Shown here in pieces: positions 41,657 through 53,233 of a stretch of 64,000 bases of DNA. The DNA is taken from contig CM039211.1 in the NCBI GenBank assembly GCA_008360975.2, positions 50,032,077 through 50,096,076 on the forward strand, written 5' to 3'. Within the stretch, counting starts at the first letter, position 1, and each line of letters starts with the position of its first letter. A model generated the notes under the pieces. The model saw only the letters and a list, made by a program, of their open reading frames with translations, was not told the origin of the DNA and searched no databases. A program made the translations under genes and the position numbers. Origin of the DNA: Lichenostomus cassidix. Taxonomy: Eukaryota > Chordata > Aves > Passeriformes > Meliphagidae.

Positions 41657-43236
41657 CCTGGCCGAGGAAGAGCGCGGCAGATCCAGAAGACTGCGGAAGC
41701 TACCGCGCTTCCCACCTGCCGGCTCATCCGGGTCTCGAGCCAGTCCTTCCCCCGCTGGTAACGTCGCCTGACTACTGGGATGAAGAGGAGCAGATCCTCT
41801 CAATTCTATCTTGTTCCTCTACCCTGCTGAGGCTTTATGGAGAAGGTGACTCTGGAGGCTTGAAAGAAAGGGAAGATGTCTCTTGGATTTCTGTGCCTGC
41901 CACGCCCATAGGACTTTCTCGCAGCAGGTCTCACCTGCCCACGCAGCAGAAGCTCAGAGGGGAATCTCCTGGGGCAATACGGAGAGAGCTGGATGCACAT
42001 ACGTTACCCTGGTAGATGGGGCAGTTTATCCTGAACGCCCACGGCGTCATTGTCAACGACAACAACAAGAGCAACAAAATAATAATAAAATTTACCAATT
42101 TTATTGTCCTCTGCCGCTACTTGGTTCGCTGCAATCACCAAAGGTCCCGAAGTGAAATACGCGCCACCAACCCCCTACCGACCCGATGGTTCCGACACAA
42201 GGTTTGCCGGCACAAGGGAGGTGCGCTCCCCCAGGTCAGAGCCGGCTGTCGCTGGCTCGCCGCCTGCCAAGTCGTAACTGCGAGCTCTTTTCAGGGAGTT
42301 TTGGTCATATCTAGCCCGAAAATTAAGACATTTGCGCGTAGCGGGCTTGGGCTAATGAAGAGAACCTTTTCCTCATTCCTTCCCCCTTCAGCACCAATCT
42401 TTGACTCGCTTTATGAGGACAAAGTGTATCTCTGACGGGGGACGGGGGACGGGGGAGAAACGGAGCCGCAAATTTAGGAGGTGCCAGACACTGCGGTGCT
42501 CGGCCGAGGCTGCCTTCCCCGGGAGAGAGGCGACCCGAGGGCTGCCCGTGCCCCTCCGCCCACCCGGTGGGAGACAGAAGCCCGCGTGTGCGTGCTGAGG
42601 TGCGCGGGGCTGTTCTCACATTAGACATGGAAGCACAGGGGGGATTCCCAACCTCCCATCCCTCACTCCACCCCGGGGCCTGTTGGAAACTGCCGCTCTG
42701 TTGATGGGCTTCCCGCAGGTAACGTTTGGCGGGCAGGAGCCTGGGTGGCCTTTCCCCACCCTCCATCCACCCTTTACTCCACTGTTCTTTCGGAGGGGCA
42801 CAGCGAGGAGGGCAGCGGGGCAAGGAGGCAGCCAGGCTCCACACTCCGCACCTGTGCGTGCAAGGGGAGGACAGCGACGGCCTTTTCCCCTTCCCCTAGT
42901 TCCTGACTGGCTTGCAGCAGACAGCAGTGAAGGAGCTGGCCAACCTAAACCTATACCGACCGCTGAAAAATAAATCCAGGAAAAAGATCCCGGGCCTGCC
43001 GTCAGGAAAGCTGGTACCAAACATAACGCTTGGGGAGGAAGAGTTTGGCCTAGCATCATTTCTCTGCCCTCCATTTTTATAGCTGCGTTATCTTCTTCTC
43101 TCCTTTTTTATTTTTTCCCCTCTTTCTCTTTTGGAAGTGGGAGCGGGGTTGTGGAGAGAAAAGTAATTCTGCTGAACAGAAAAGCCAAGCCAGGGAAGGA
43201 GTTCCTTTTGACTGCTCAGGGTGATCTATCCAGGCC
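41657..43236. other. CpG-rich non-coding sequence
   Basis: A GC-rich island at about 42.2-43.0 kb includes three successive GGGGG runs separated by AC (about 42,435-42,457). Overlapping open frames on both strands (up to 173 codons) have low-complexity composition and no recognisable domain. I see no gene. Confidence 0.4.
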
Positions 43237-43459
43237 CTCTAATTAGAGAGGGATGCAGGGTGGCATTAGTTTCCAAACATTTTAATCGAGCTTTAAGCAG
43301 AGCTCTTTTCAATGGCAGGAGATAAATGTAGCAACTGTTACCGTCCCCCTGAATGGCCACCTCCCATGGCGGGCATTCAGCTTTCCTTTCAGAAGTCCTA
43401 AGCAGTTTAGTCTATGGACCCAGCAACACTCCACATATCTTCTAATTAGTCTAATTAGA
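43237..43459. promoter_or_regulatory. Candidate enhancer with three TAATTA homeodomain sites
   Basis: CTCTAATTAGAG, a perfect 12-bp palindrome, lies at 43237-43248. A direct pair TCTAATTAG-TCTAATTAG lies at 43441-43458. TAATTA is the core recognised by many antennapedia-, paired- and LIM-class homeodomain proteins. The intervening sequence also contains ATTTTAATCGAG. The function is inferred from motif density near a developmental transcription factor and is not demonstrated. Confidence 0.35.
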
Positions 43460-43551
43460 AAGGTGGATTGATAGATACAAGGAAGACGCAGTCAAGTTAA
43501 GAAGATGCTCAATGCCTCCAATCTGTGCCGGGAAGCCGCTTGTACTCAATA

Positions 43552-43653
43552 TGAGGGGAAAAGAAATAAAGGGGGAAAAAGAAGAAAAGAAAAAGAAAGG
43601 GAAACAAGGGAGAAAGAGAGCAAGAGAGAGAGAAAAAAACGAGAGAATGAAGA
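43552..43653 (+). repeat. GA-rich purine tract
   Basis: About 100 bases of nearly pure purine (mixtures of GAAA, GGAA and GAGA) with very few interruptions. Confidence 0.75.
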
Positions 43654-44572
43654 ATCCCCGAGCCTGACAGGAAGGGCAAGTCCAGAAAAATCCGAGGGGA
43701 AGGAGCTGCTGTCTTTTAAGTGACGGGGAGACATAACTGAGGTGTCTTTCCTGGCCGGGTTTTCCCCCAGTGACTGACTGACTGATCGCCATTCCGCGTT
43801 GGAAGCGCTCGCCGCTGCACGGCACAGCCCCGGCCCGGGACGCGCTCGGCGCCACCGCTCCGGCCCCTGCCGGCTCTTTCCTGGGACACGGGGCCCTGCG
43901 CTCACACACATACGTAGGGGAAGGAAGAGAAACAGAAGGGTCCGAAAACCAGCCACCTCGACCCATCACCTCCCATGCTGTCGCTGGGGAGATGTCACCC
44001 GCGGAGACCTGTCGAAGGGAGGCAACACGGGTGGCTCAAGGGAGCCACCATTAATTGGACTATAAATCAGAGAGAGGAGCATGGGGCAGTGCGCGCAGGT
44101 GTCAAAACAGAGGAAAAGTCGGTCGGTCAGCATGACAGGGCAGGGCCTCCTCGCTTCCTACCCCGCTAGTGTCTCCCCGTTAACTCTCCTGCCCTCAGAC
44201 GGGAGGTGAAGAGGAGGGCAGAGGGACAAAGTAGAGCCCCCGGATTTCGAGTCATCTCGGGCCACGGTGAGGAACGGGGCCACGCGTGTTGTATTCTACT
44301 CTCTGTGTTCCGGGCAGGTGTGTGCACCCGTGGTCTTTTTCTTTCTTCTGCCAGGCCGTCACAAAAGGCAGCAAGAGAAGCTTGGGAAATACCCCCACCT
44401 CTCATTTCGACATCCTGTGGCAATTGAGCTCCCACTCCTCTCCCTCCTTCTCTCCTTGCTTTTCCTTTCCCTACCTGCATGTCTTCTCACTTGCTCGATT
44501 TCTAGCAGACTGATATTATGAAACAAATTATGAACGATTTCAAATTCAATACTTATCTCGGGAAAAGGGTGT

Positions 44573-44573
<1 letters not shown>

Positions 44574-44610
<37 letters not shown>
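44574..44610 (+). repeat. (GT)18 microsatellite
   Basis: About 37 bp of uninterrupted GT followed by CGTGCG. Confidence 0.9.
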
Positions 44611-44614
<4 letters not shown>

Positions 44615-46744
44615 CGTAATTACAATCCAGCCTGTCAAAGTTCCTAATCAAACTGCTGGCGAAAGGGGATTCGTAGACAAAAGGAAACAATGGAAGTCTC
44701 GTTAGATCATTTTTCTGGACATTGTTTATGGTCTGGAAGGGATCAATCGTTTCAAAATGTTACGAGTAAAAATGATCCTGTGTGGAATGCAGCTAATCCT
44801 TTTAAGTTCCTGTCAACTGTTTCCACTCAAAGAATCCGATTTTCCAAATCAAAGGTGCAGAACTCAATTGCCGAGGGATTTATAGCGTCGGCACCGGGCT
44901 CCCCTCAGCCCACACGCCCCCGCACTCCCCACCGTGGGTGTCGAAGGCAAGACCGAACCGGGCCGGGGGCTGTCCTTGTAGGGGCGAGTTATGAATCCAG
45001 GTTGTTTCGTCGACGGCAGCAGTGGTCTGCTCCGCCGGAGGGCGGCCCAGCCCAACCCTGTTAGGAGAGCAGCGTACCTGGGGCCGGGAGGAGGCACAGA
45101 GCACGGTCCCACCCGCCGGTCTGCCGGGAGCGCCCCCGGCTCCGCCCCGGCGCGGCCGCGGGGGTTTGCGCCGCTTACCCGGGCGAACCGCGCCGTCTTG
45201 CAGCCGCAGGCGCAGCAGCATCTCCGGGGCTGGCTTCAAAAACTGTTGTGAGATCGCTAGGTTTAGCTGCCCATATATGTTAGCAAGTTGTTGCGGACTC
45301 CTTCGGGGTGGGGAGGAGGCTGGAGAGGAAGAGAGTTTTTAAAAGCAAAGACATCCACTCCACGTCTCTTGTCGGTAGCCCCGCTCCGGTGCGCGGGAGG
45401 GGGGATATTTCTTAGGGGCGGACGGGAGGGACTGGGGATTCCACCGAAAAGCGTGTCCCGGACGGAGATGTTTGAGCGCCCGGAGGAGAGACGTCGGGAG
45501 AGAAGTTGTACTGAAAGCGATCTAAAGAGGTTAATTTTCAGAGAAGGGCCGCCCTTTGGCTTCTCGTACAGAAGCGAGAAGTAGACGGGAAGAGGTCTGC
45601 GGTTTGGTGTTAGCGGGGCCGCCGGCTGCCTAGCGCTTGCGGGACAGTGAGAGGATACACACTTGCTTGCGCTGCCCCATAGGCAGCGCCGCCTGCACGG
45701 AGAAAGACAAGTTAAGGACTTCCAGGAAGGAGGGAAGGATGTTTGACAGAGCCCACCGAGAAGCCCCAGACGGGATTTTGTGCAATCAGAGGCAGGCTGG
45801 AATGAAAGTATAAATTATTTTTTCCATGATCCGTAATTTCCAATCCCGTCCACTTTCGAGCAAAGTCACCTGAACATATCTGTACCTTCTCATTCGGCAC
45901 TAGACAATTTTTTCTTTTCTTTTTTTTTCCTCACCAATGGTTCTTTTAATTCTCTATTTATTAGAAGAGGCTGTCCTCCTCTACCCGTCCCCTTATGCAG
46001 CCGACAGGTGGAATTTCACTGTATACATATATATTAGAAAGCTATCTGTTTCGTCTAGTTGTTGCTGAATAAGCAGACGTGACAGTGTTTATTTTACGAA
46101 AAGAAAACCCAGGGAAGACACCTCATTAATCTTGATTGTGTGTATTTAATATATTTCGTGTATACAGGTGTGCATGTACTCTCCTGCAATGAAAGCAGAG
46201 AAGCAGTCCTACCACCACCGCAGTACGGAGAGACATTCACGGGTTTTAAAAGGACTTTCCAAAGTCTGGGCATTAGCAGGAGCCACCACGGTAGTGGTAC
46301 AATTGTGCGGGCAGGGGGTGGTGATATCACAGAGTGCGGGACACACACTCCTGAAGGTTCACACGGTTTCGATGCATTCGCATGGTCTTCTATTGCACGC
46401 AGGGGACAGCAGTATTTTCGATTTAATGTTAGGTAAGGTTTTCCCAGTCTCAAAAAAAAAACAAACCAACCCTGCATTAATGCAACAACTGAAATATCGA
46501 ATTATCCTTTTGCTTCTAACACAAATTACGTAATCTAGCATCTAAATATGGGGACCGGCAGACTTCTGCATGCCGTTTTGGTGCATCAGCGAAAGAGAAA
46601 CAGAATAATTCAACAGGTCTCTTGTGGCTTGGAGGAGGGGCAAGTTTAATTATTTTGATTGGAAAAAAAAAAAACACAACCACAAAATTTCTTCTTAGTT
46701 CAGCCTAGTGATACAATTTCTGAAATTGACGAGACACCGCACTT
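44611..46744. other. CpG-rich non-coding sequence
   Basis: A GC-rich island spans about 44.88-45.70 kb, followed by AT-rich DNA. On the minus strand a short frame (MLLRLRLQDG...) near 45.20 kb runs into a GTAAGC donor-like site. This could be a non-coding first exon but is not enough to call a gene. Confidence 0.35.
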
Positions 46745-46768
46745 AAAAAAAAAAAAAAAAAAAAAAAA
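46745..46768 (+). repeat. Poly(A) run (24 A)
   Basis: Twenty-four consecutive adenines, with no recognisable retroelement immediately upstream. Confidence 0.9.
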
Positions 46769-49700
46769 GAGGCCCCTTTTCCCTGCCCAGTTCATAGTTT
46801 TGTACTTTATGGGCACTACGGTGCCTAGCCAATAGGTCTCTCCGTGGCGTGGAGCACAGCGGGTGCCTCTCTATCTCTCACCGCGACAGTCGGCGGAGCC
46901 GGGGCGCTGCACTAAGGGCACACCTTCGTAAGATACGCATCTTCCGTGGGCTTCCCGCGGTGATTCCCACAGAGCCGCCGCCAGGTGCCTTCCCGCTCCC
47001 AAGGGCGGGCTAGGCGCGGAGTAACGTCGAGGCCGAGGAGGCTCTGCCCCGCTGAGCAGCTGTGCACAGCGCTCGGTGCCACCCGCGCTGCGGCAGCCGG
47101 GCTGGGGGCGAGTTTGGCCGAGGGGCGCCACGTGAGTGCTTCCTCAGCCCCGCAGCCTATGCTTGTATTCTTTTGGGTCGTGCTAGTAGCTGAGAGGCGA
47201 GCCGATCAGGGCGGCTGGGAGGGAGCCGGCGGTGCTCCATGGCCGGCTGCCCGCAACACACCTCCAGGCGGGGACCGGCGGCGGGTAACAGAGATCTTCT
47301 GCAAGTGAAAAACAGGATCAAGAGGTTTACCAACTTGAAACTCACGTTCATTTCTCCGTTTCCCACCAAAATCGACTGGCACCCATCTGCGCAAAGAGGG
47401 ACCGAGCACGGTTGCTGCCGCAGCTTGGATCCGGCAGCAGCTGGTTACCTTCTGGAGTGCCATTTTCCTGCGCACACGTACCCACACACGTGCGAGTGTC
47501 TCCTCCGCATCTTAGTCGTGCTTTGCAGCGCAGGAAGGGGCAGCCAGCAGAGACCCACCGGCGACTGCTCGACGTGACTCTCACGGTGGGGGTTGCAAAG
47601 GATAAGGAACTTTTGGAGAAGGGCGGAGAGGCCTTGCAGTCACCTGCAGCAGGTTACTGAGGGCTTGAGGATGAGGGACTACGGACGCAGAAGCCGAGAG
47701 GACACCTACCTGGTGGTGATGCGCCCAGCCGCGGGCACAGGGCGGCCGGTCCCCGCCGGTGCCCGGGCTCTGATGGTGTGCGAGGCCCGGCGCCGAGGGA
47801 AGCTGGGGAAATACCGCTGCGGGTGGGGGAGCCACTGCGAACAAGCTGAGAAACGGATCTGCATTGGTTAGCAAGTTACAGAGCAAGAGCGTATGGCCAT
47901 GATCATAATTTCCATTATTTCTGTCAAATACAATATTATCAGAGACTACGGTAGTACTTCCGGTAAGTACTGAGGGAAACTATTACATACGGAGCGGAGT
48001 CTCCAGGCCGTGCCAAGGGACAGTTAAACCAGTTCCACTTTCCCACAGATCCCCCGAACAGGCCTCAGTCTCGACGGGGACAACCGTGCGCTCTGCCCTC
48101 TCCACCAGCACTGCAAGAAAGGGACCAGCTGAGAGCAGGTGAGGGTCTCGCCCCCCTCCTTCATCTTCCGGATTTGGGGATGGGGCCGGTCCTGGCTATT
48201 TGAAATCAGCCTGCAAGCACGGGATGTGCACCCCGCTGATCCCAGGAGTGCTTCTCACTGCACCTAAAACACAAACCAGACCGAAGGTGCGCTCCGAAGA
48301 GGCTGCGGGTAGGGAAGGTTTGGGACCAGAGCAGCTTCAGGGCCAGGAAACTGTACACGGGAGCCACAGTGCTCGGCCGGACCCCCGGGCTGCCCTGTCT
48401 GCCGCAGCCCACGGCGGTGTCGACATACCGGGCACGATGTCCGGCCCCTCTGCACAAGGCAGCGGGAGAGCTCCAGCGGGAAGGGAGCAGTGTGTGGACG
48501 TGCAAACTAATCATCTTCGAAACTGGAGAGAGAAGGGGAAACCTCTTTTATAGGGGATGTGGGAAGGGACCTAGTACAGTCCTGCTTAAGGGAAACGTTA
48601 TACAAGATGCTTGAAAAGAAATAATTTTTTGAAAACCTAATTAAAAATATATAAATCACCCATCAGAAACAAAGAAATATGTGGAAGGAAACATTTCTGG
48701 CTAGAGACACTGTGTGTGGCATAAAAGACGATTGAATACATAAGGGCTTCATTAAATTCCCAATAGATAACATTTGGCTAAATCTATCCCTAGATTAAAA
48801 CTCCTCATAATAGCACCATAAACTAAAAAGTTTCTTTTTGTGTGGTCCTTCTGGATGAACTGATTGAAACATTAGCCCCCTCATAGAACAATCCCCTCCC
48901 AATTCAGATCCAGTAATTCGTCTCTCAGCCCTACGGGGATATGATGAGCAAGGAGACGGGTTAATGAATCCACACTTTGTCTCTGGGAGGAGGAGAAGGA
49001 GGCGACACTATACTGCATGTCCTACCAGATTGTTTATTAGCCCAGACTGTTTTGGAGGAATTGTTCGTCCGGGCAGGGTCCTTGCAAGGACTACACTGTT
49101 AGTCTCTAGTCTTTAAAGCCGAGGGGAGCACAGCGGGCTATTAGCATGCGAATGGGACGCTTCGGCCCGGCGGTACTCCGAGCTCATCAAAGGGCTGTGG
49201 GGCCAGCGCCTTTTCTGGCGGCACCTGCTCCGGGGCAGCAGCGGGAATAGGGATCCTCGGGACCGGGAGCCAGGCTAGGCGGCTTGCCCCTCGACTCGAG
49301 AAGAACACGCAAAAGGGTCCTCCACCAGCACCCAGACCTCTTCCCCGACCCTCTTTCTTAAAGAAAAACAAGCAATCTATAACCACGTACTGCAATTTGC
49401 TGCTGTCAGCTTCCCTACCAACTCCCAACGGAAGGCCATGTCCGCATGGGATGCAGACAACCGGCGAAAAGCGTGGAAGGAACAAGTAGCCAAGCAGTTT
49501 GCTTGCCCTATACCTCTCAGGAGACCTGAGGGACCGGCGGTGGGCATACTCGGACCCCGCCGCCGGCCGGGCTGGGCTGGGCCAGGCTCTCTGCAGGGGA
49601 GGTCGCGGGGCTCCCCAAGGTCTACGGAGGAGAAGCCAAGAGAAACAAGCACAGGGTGGGTCGCCGGAACCTACCCTTCTCATGTAGCTGCTCTTGGAGA

Positions 49701-51093
49701 GCCCTAGGACTCGGGAAGCCAGAATCCGGACTGAGGGCCCGCAGCACCCCTTCTCGGGAAGCTCCGCACAGCCGCACGCTCACAGCTGCCTTCTCCCCCG
49801 CAAAACCTTTCCCGGCTTGATTTTATCTGCCTCTTCGACGGGGAGCTCTGCTGAGCTCGGTACCCCGCGCTGCACCGGCCCGTAGACCCGGCGCGTCCCT
49901 CGGCCAGGCCGGGGGAAGGTGAATTAATCGGTCTCTCGTGAAAAAGACGTGCACTCGCCGGAGGATACGTACACGGTGCCTCTGGGGTATTTTCCATTTT
50001 GTTTAGGAAATTAAAATGGGCTTTACTTCTTTTTCTGCTAAGGAACCCGGGACACCCAAAGAGGCCTTCCAGCTGCAGACTGAAAATGGAGCCCAGCAGA
50101 GATCTTATGTCCAGTCTTTCTGCTTTTTGAAACCCACTATTTCAACACAACATTGCTATAAACAAAATGGAAAAGCACCACTTCTCTATCTGTGAGAATA
50201 CTTAAAACCAAGACGATGAAGTACTTCTATATGTAAATCCCCTCCTCACTCCAAAGAGCATTGAAAGGCATCTCTCCCTTTTTGGTTATTTTTTAATTAT
50301 GAAAATTCACATAATTGATCCCCGAGTCTCCTAAATTGCTATAAATACAGTCGTAGTTGAAAACCGCCCCCCTGGTTTGAAAAACTCGTGTACCTAGCCC
50401 ACAACAAGCATTCACACCCCTACTCTTAAAAAATGCGATTCTCTTTTCCATGTCTAAGCTTTAAATATTTGAGACCACTTTTTTGGTTAAAATTTGGTTT
50501 TAGTCTATAAAATAGATATCTATCGACCTTATGCTGTTAGAAGCGAGTGTTTGGAATCAGAAAAGCTGCTTTCATGGTTTGTTTCATACACTTGCATATC
50601 GTTACTTCGACAGCTTATACACTTAATCAACTTGTCACACGAGGATATTACAAAGCTCATTTTATATTTTATGTATTGGAAAGTAGAAACACATGCCACT
50701 ATTATCGTCACAGAAACATAAGTGTCTAGAACAAATCTCTCTTAAGTTCAATGCATGCCCTTTATTAGTAGTATTTTCCTTCGGGCCTCTTCGAAACAAA
50801 ACTATGATGCAGTTGCGATTTAAAACACACACGAAGTATAAAAATAGTTTTAAACCGACTTTTTAATCAATCCCCTGATTGGTGCGTTACAGAACTGGGC
50901 CTTACTCCCTCGAGAGAGACCTATTTCTATTTATCCCCTCTTTTTATTTTGCCTTCTGTTTTTTGTAGATTCTTTTCGTTTTGTTGGGTTTTTTTTGTTG
51001 TTGGTGGTGGTGGTGTTGTGTTATTTTGTTTTTTGATTGTTTAGTTTCTTTCGGTTTTTTCGTCTTTCATTGTCTGCTAGGGTTAACAATGCA
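46769..51093. other. Intergenic sequence downstream (3') of FOXD1: CpG islands and AT-rich blocks
   Basis: GC-rich islands occur at about 46.85-47.85, 48.05-48.50 and 49.10-49.98 kb. They are separated by AT-rich blocks (about 48.60-48.90 and 50.0-51.0 kb) that look like conserved non-coding candidates rather than transposons. A T/GT-rich simple stretch with (GGT)4 lies at about 50,978-51,040. Open frames of up to 180 codons are low-complexity and unsupported. No gene is called. Confidence 0.4.
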
Positions 51094-51136
51094 TTGACTG
51101 CAAAGATCATATTTTTATTTTCTTCTTTGCAGTCAA
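51094..51136 (-). terminator. Hairpin with a poly(A) signal in its loop, candidate distal FOXD1 3' end
   Basis: A perfect 13-bp inverted repeat, TTGACTGCAAAGA at 51094-51106 and TCTTTGCAGTCAA at 51124-51136, encloses a 17-nt loop. Read on the minus strand, the loop contains AATAAA (51114-51119). It lies about 830 bases beyond the FOXD1 stop codon and could mark an alternative polyadenylation site. The structure is visible in the sequence; its use in 3'-end formation is inference. Confidence 0.35.
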
Positions 51137-51309
51137 ATCCGGACATAATAAATTTCAAGCCAGAATATCCCCTGACTATTGTGCTATTAATCCCGAAGAA
51201 AAAAATTATCAGTGTCCCAAAGAAAGGAGAAGTGCTAAGGAGGGAAGGATCCAAAGCCAATAGTTTGGCTTGGCTCCTTTGGTCTTTGGGTTTCGTTTTG
51301 ATTTTTTTT

Positions 51310-51946
51310 TTTTTTTTGAAAATTAAAAATTTTATTTTTGAAAATGTGTAAAAATTTTACATTAAAATGGTACAATAATAATTGCCAGTAATTTTTAACA
51401 ATATTCCTTGTAAAGAATAAGCATAAAGTACAAAATAAAAAACTCCGTAAGTCTATTATAATACAAAACACAGGTTAAAATAAGAAATGATAATCTTGAC
51501 TTTCTTCTGTGTAAACACGTTAATCTTTTCTTTTATAAAAGTACATGAGACAAGTGTACTAAATGAAAAAGTATTGCTCTGCTGTCCTCGCTCAAGCCTT
51601 TTTTTTTCCTCCTGCACATTACTGATTTCAAGCTCCTAGACCTGAGAATCTCTGAACTTTAACGGTTTAGAGACATTATATATCACCATTTTTGTTTCTT
51701 TTTAAGAAGTAACGAGTAACTTTCCGATGTATTGACCGCCTGCCCGTGCAGTATCTAGATCTAGACCTGGCTTTGCACTAGTGCAGGTCCCGGGAGGTCC
51801 GTCGCTCGCGGCGGACGGCCCCCGAGCTCCGTCACAATTATCCCCACGCAAAGACAGGCAGCCCCTGCGGGCGGCGGCCGCCGGGCATCCGAGCGGCGGA
51901 GAAAGGAGATACCCCAGATCCTACCTTCGGAAAGACTCCCAAACAC
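51310..51946 (-). other. FOXD1 3' UTR (proximal poly(A) site)
   Basis: Inferred 3' untranslated region from the stop codon to about 20 bases past the first minus-strand AATAAA (51331-51336). It is GC-rich next to the stop codon and becomes strongly AU-rich distally, with several UUAUU/UUUAU runs. A genomic run of 16 A (as read on the minus strand, 51302-51317) directly follows and could mimic a poly(A) tail in cDNA data. The end is estimated, since no transcript evidence is available here. Confidence 0.5.
51331..51336 (-). terminator. Proximal polyadenylation signal AATAAA
   Basis: TTTATT on the plus strand reads AATAAA on the minus strand, about 610 bases downstream of the FOXD1 stop codon. 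A clear GU-rich downstream element is not obvious, so usage is uncertain. Confidence 0.5.
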
Positions 51947-53233
51947 TTAACAGTTAGAGATCCGTGCCGCGAAGCCGGGGGCGGCGGGCAGGGCGGCGGC
52001 GGGGGGCAGGCCGCTCCCGGCGCTCCCCAGCGAGCGGGCCAGCCCCGGCGCCGCGGTCGACTGCGAGGCGCAGCTGCTGCCCGCGCCGGGGCCGGGGCCG
52101 GGGCTTCCCCCGATGATGCTCTCGATGGAGAAGGGCGAGCGGGCCAGCGCTGCGCCGCTGCCGGGCTTGGCGGAGTGCAGCGAGGCCGCCAGCGCCGGGC
52201 CCAGCGGGTGCGCGTAGCCGAAGGGAGTCCGTGCCAGCTCCGCCGCCGGCAGCAAGGGGGCCGGCGGCGCGGTGGCGGCGGGGGGCAGCGCCGCACCGGG
52301 GGCGCTGCCGGGGGCGGCAGGGGGCTGGCGGGGCGGCGGGGAGGGGTGGTGGAAGGCGAAGAGGGCGGAGTGGGGGTGGTAAGGCTGGAGCTGGAGACCG
52401 TAGCCGCAGCCGTAGGGTCCGTAGGCGCAGGGCGGTTGCTGCGGGGGCTGCGGCGGAGGCTGTGGGAGGAAGGCGGCGGGGTCCACGGCGCGAAGCAGAA
52501 GCTCGGGCGCCGGGAGCTGCTGCCTCTTGAAGCGCTTTCGGCGGCGCAGGAAGCTCCCGTTGTCGAACATGTCGGCGGATTCGGGGTCCAGCGTCCAGTA
52601 GTTGCCCTTGCCAGGATTGCCGGGCTCCCGGGGGATCTTAACGAAGCAGTCGTTGAGGGAAAGATTGTGGCGGATACTGTTCTGCCAAGCGGGGAACTTC
52701 TCCCGGTAGTAGGGGAAGCGCCCACTGATGAACTCGCAGATCTCACTCAGCGTCAGCCTCTTCTTGGGGCTCTGCAGGATGGCCATGGTGATGAGAGCGA
52801 TGTAGGAGTAGGGCGGCTTCACCAGGCTGTTCTTGCCGCCGCCGCTGCCCGCCCCACCGCCGCTGCCGCTGCCGCCGCCGCCTGCCCCGCCGCCGCCCGC
52901 CGTCGCCTTCTGCGGGCCACCCCGCGAGGGGGGCCGAGAGCCGCCGGCACCGTCCCCGCCGCCCGCCCCGCCGCCGCCGCCGCCGCCTCCGCCTCCGCCG
53001 CTCACGGGCGACCGCGGCAGCAGGGCGGCGGCGTGGAGGTCGCCCACATCCTCCTCGTCCTCCTCCTCCTCCTCTTCCTCCTCCTCCTCATCCTCATCCT
53101 CGGCGTAGGAGCGGCGGCGGCGGCGGGTCTGCGGCTCTTCGTCGTCCTCCTCGTCGTCCTCCTCGCCCACCACATCGATGTCGGTTTCTTCAGCCAGCGT
53201 CGACGCCTCGGACATTTCCGAGCTAAGGGTCAT
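51947..53233 (-). CDS. FOXD1: Forkhead box D1 transcription factor, single exon
   Basis: A nuclear forkhead transcription factor of 428 aa. Family knowledge: FOXD1 (BF-2/CBF-2) acts in temporal retina and optic chiasm patterning, forebrain, and kidney stroma. An acidic N-terminus ([11 protein letters not shown]... through a run of ten E, residues 17-62) is followed by an arginine patch (37-41) and glycine-rich linkers (79-133). The winged-helix forkhead domain covers about residues 137-235 ([12 protein letters not shown], recognition helix [23 protein letters not shown]) and ends in the basic RRRKRFKRQ signal. A Pro/Gln/His-rich region follows, then FSIESIIGG at 368-376, an eh1-like Groucho-binding motif, and the C-terminal ARISNC. 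The N-terminal acidic block and this C-terminus fit FOXD1 better than FOXD2 or FOXD3. The start is the only in-frame ATG of the open frame, with G at -3. The protein lacks the long alanine tracts of the mammalian protein and is slightly shorter (human about 465 aa). No intron or frameshift is seen. Confidence 0.96.
   Translation of the reverse strand: MTLSSEMSEASTLAEETDIDVVGEEDDEEDDEEPQTRRRRRSYAEDEDEEEEEEEEEEDEEDVGDLHAAALLPRSPVSGGGGGGGGGGGAGGGDGAGGSRPPSRGGPQKATAGGGGAGGGGSGSGGGAGSGGGKNSLVKPPYSYIALITMAILQSPKKRLTLSEICEFISGRFPYYREKFPAWQNSIRHNLSLNDCFVKIPREPGNPGKGNYWTLDPESADMFDNGSFLRRRKRFKRQQLPAPELLLRAVDPAAFLPQPPPQPPQQPPCAYGPYGCGYGLQLQPYHPHSALFAFHHPSPPPRQPPAAPGSAPGAALPPAATAPPAPLLPAAELARTPFGYAHPLGPALAASLHSAKPGSGAALARSPFSIESIIGGSPGPGPGAGSSCASQSTAAPGLARSLGSAGSGLPPAAALPAAPGFAARISNC
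52529..52825 (-). other. FOXD1: Forkhead DNA-binding domain of FOXD1
   Basis: Codons 137-235. The helix-turn-helix core with recognition helix [11 protein letters not shown] and wing residues [19 protein letters not shown] is intact and matches the FOXD consensus residue for residue as far as I can recall. No substitution is seen at expected DNA-contact positions (N, R and H in the recognition helix). Confidence 0.93.

Noticed and set aside
44880..45239. Minus-strand frame ending in a GTAAGC donor-like site, possible first exon
   Set aside because: A single short motif in a CpG island, with no acceptor exon or homology to support a gene.
49141..49683. 180-codon minus-strand open frame
   Set aside because: It lies in a CpG island with open frames on both strands. 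No domain is recognised and the residue composition follows GC bias.
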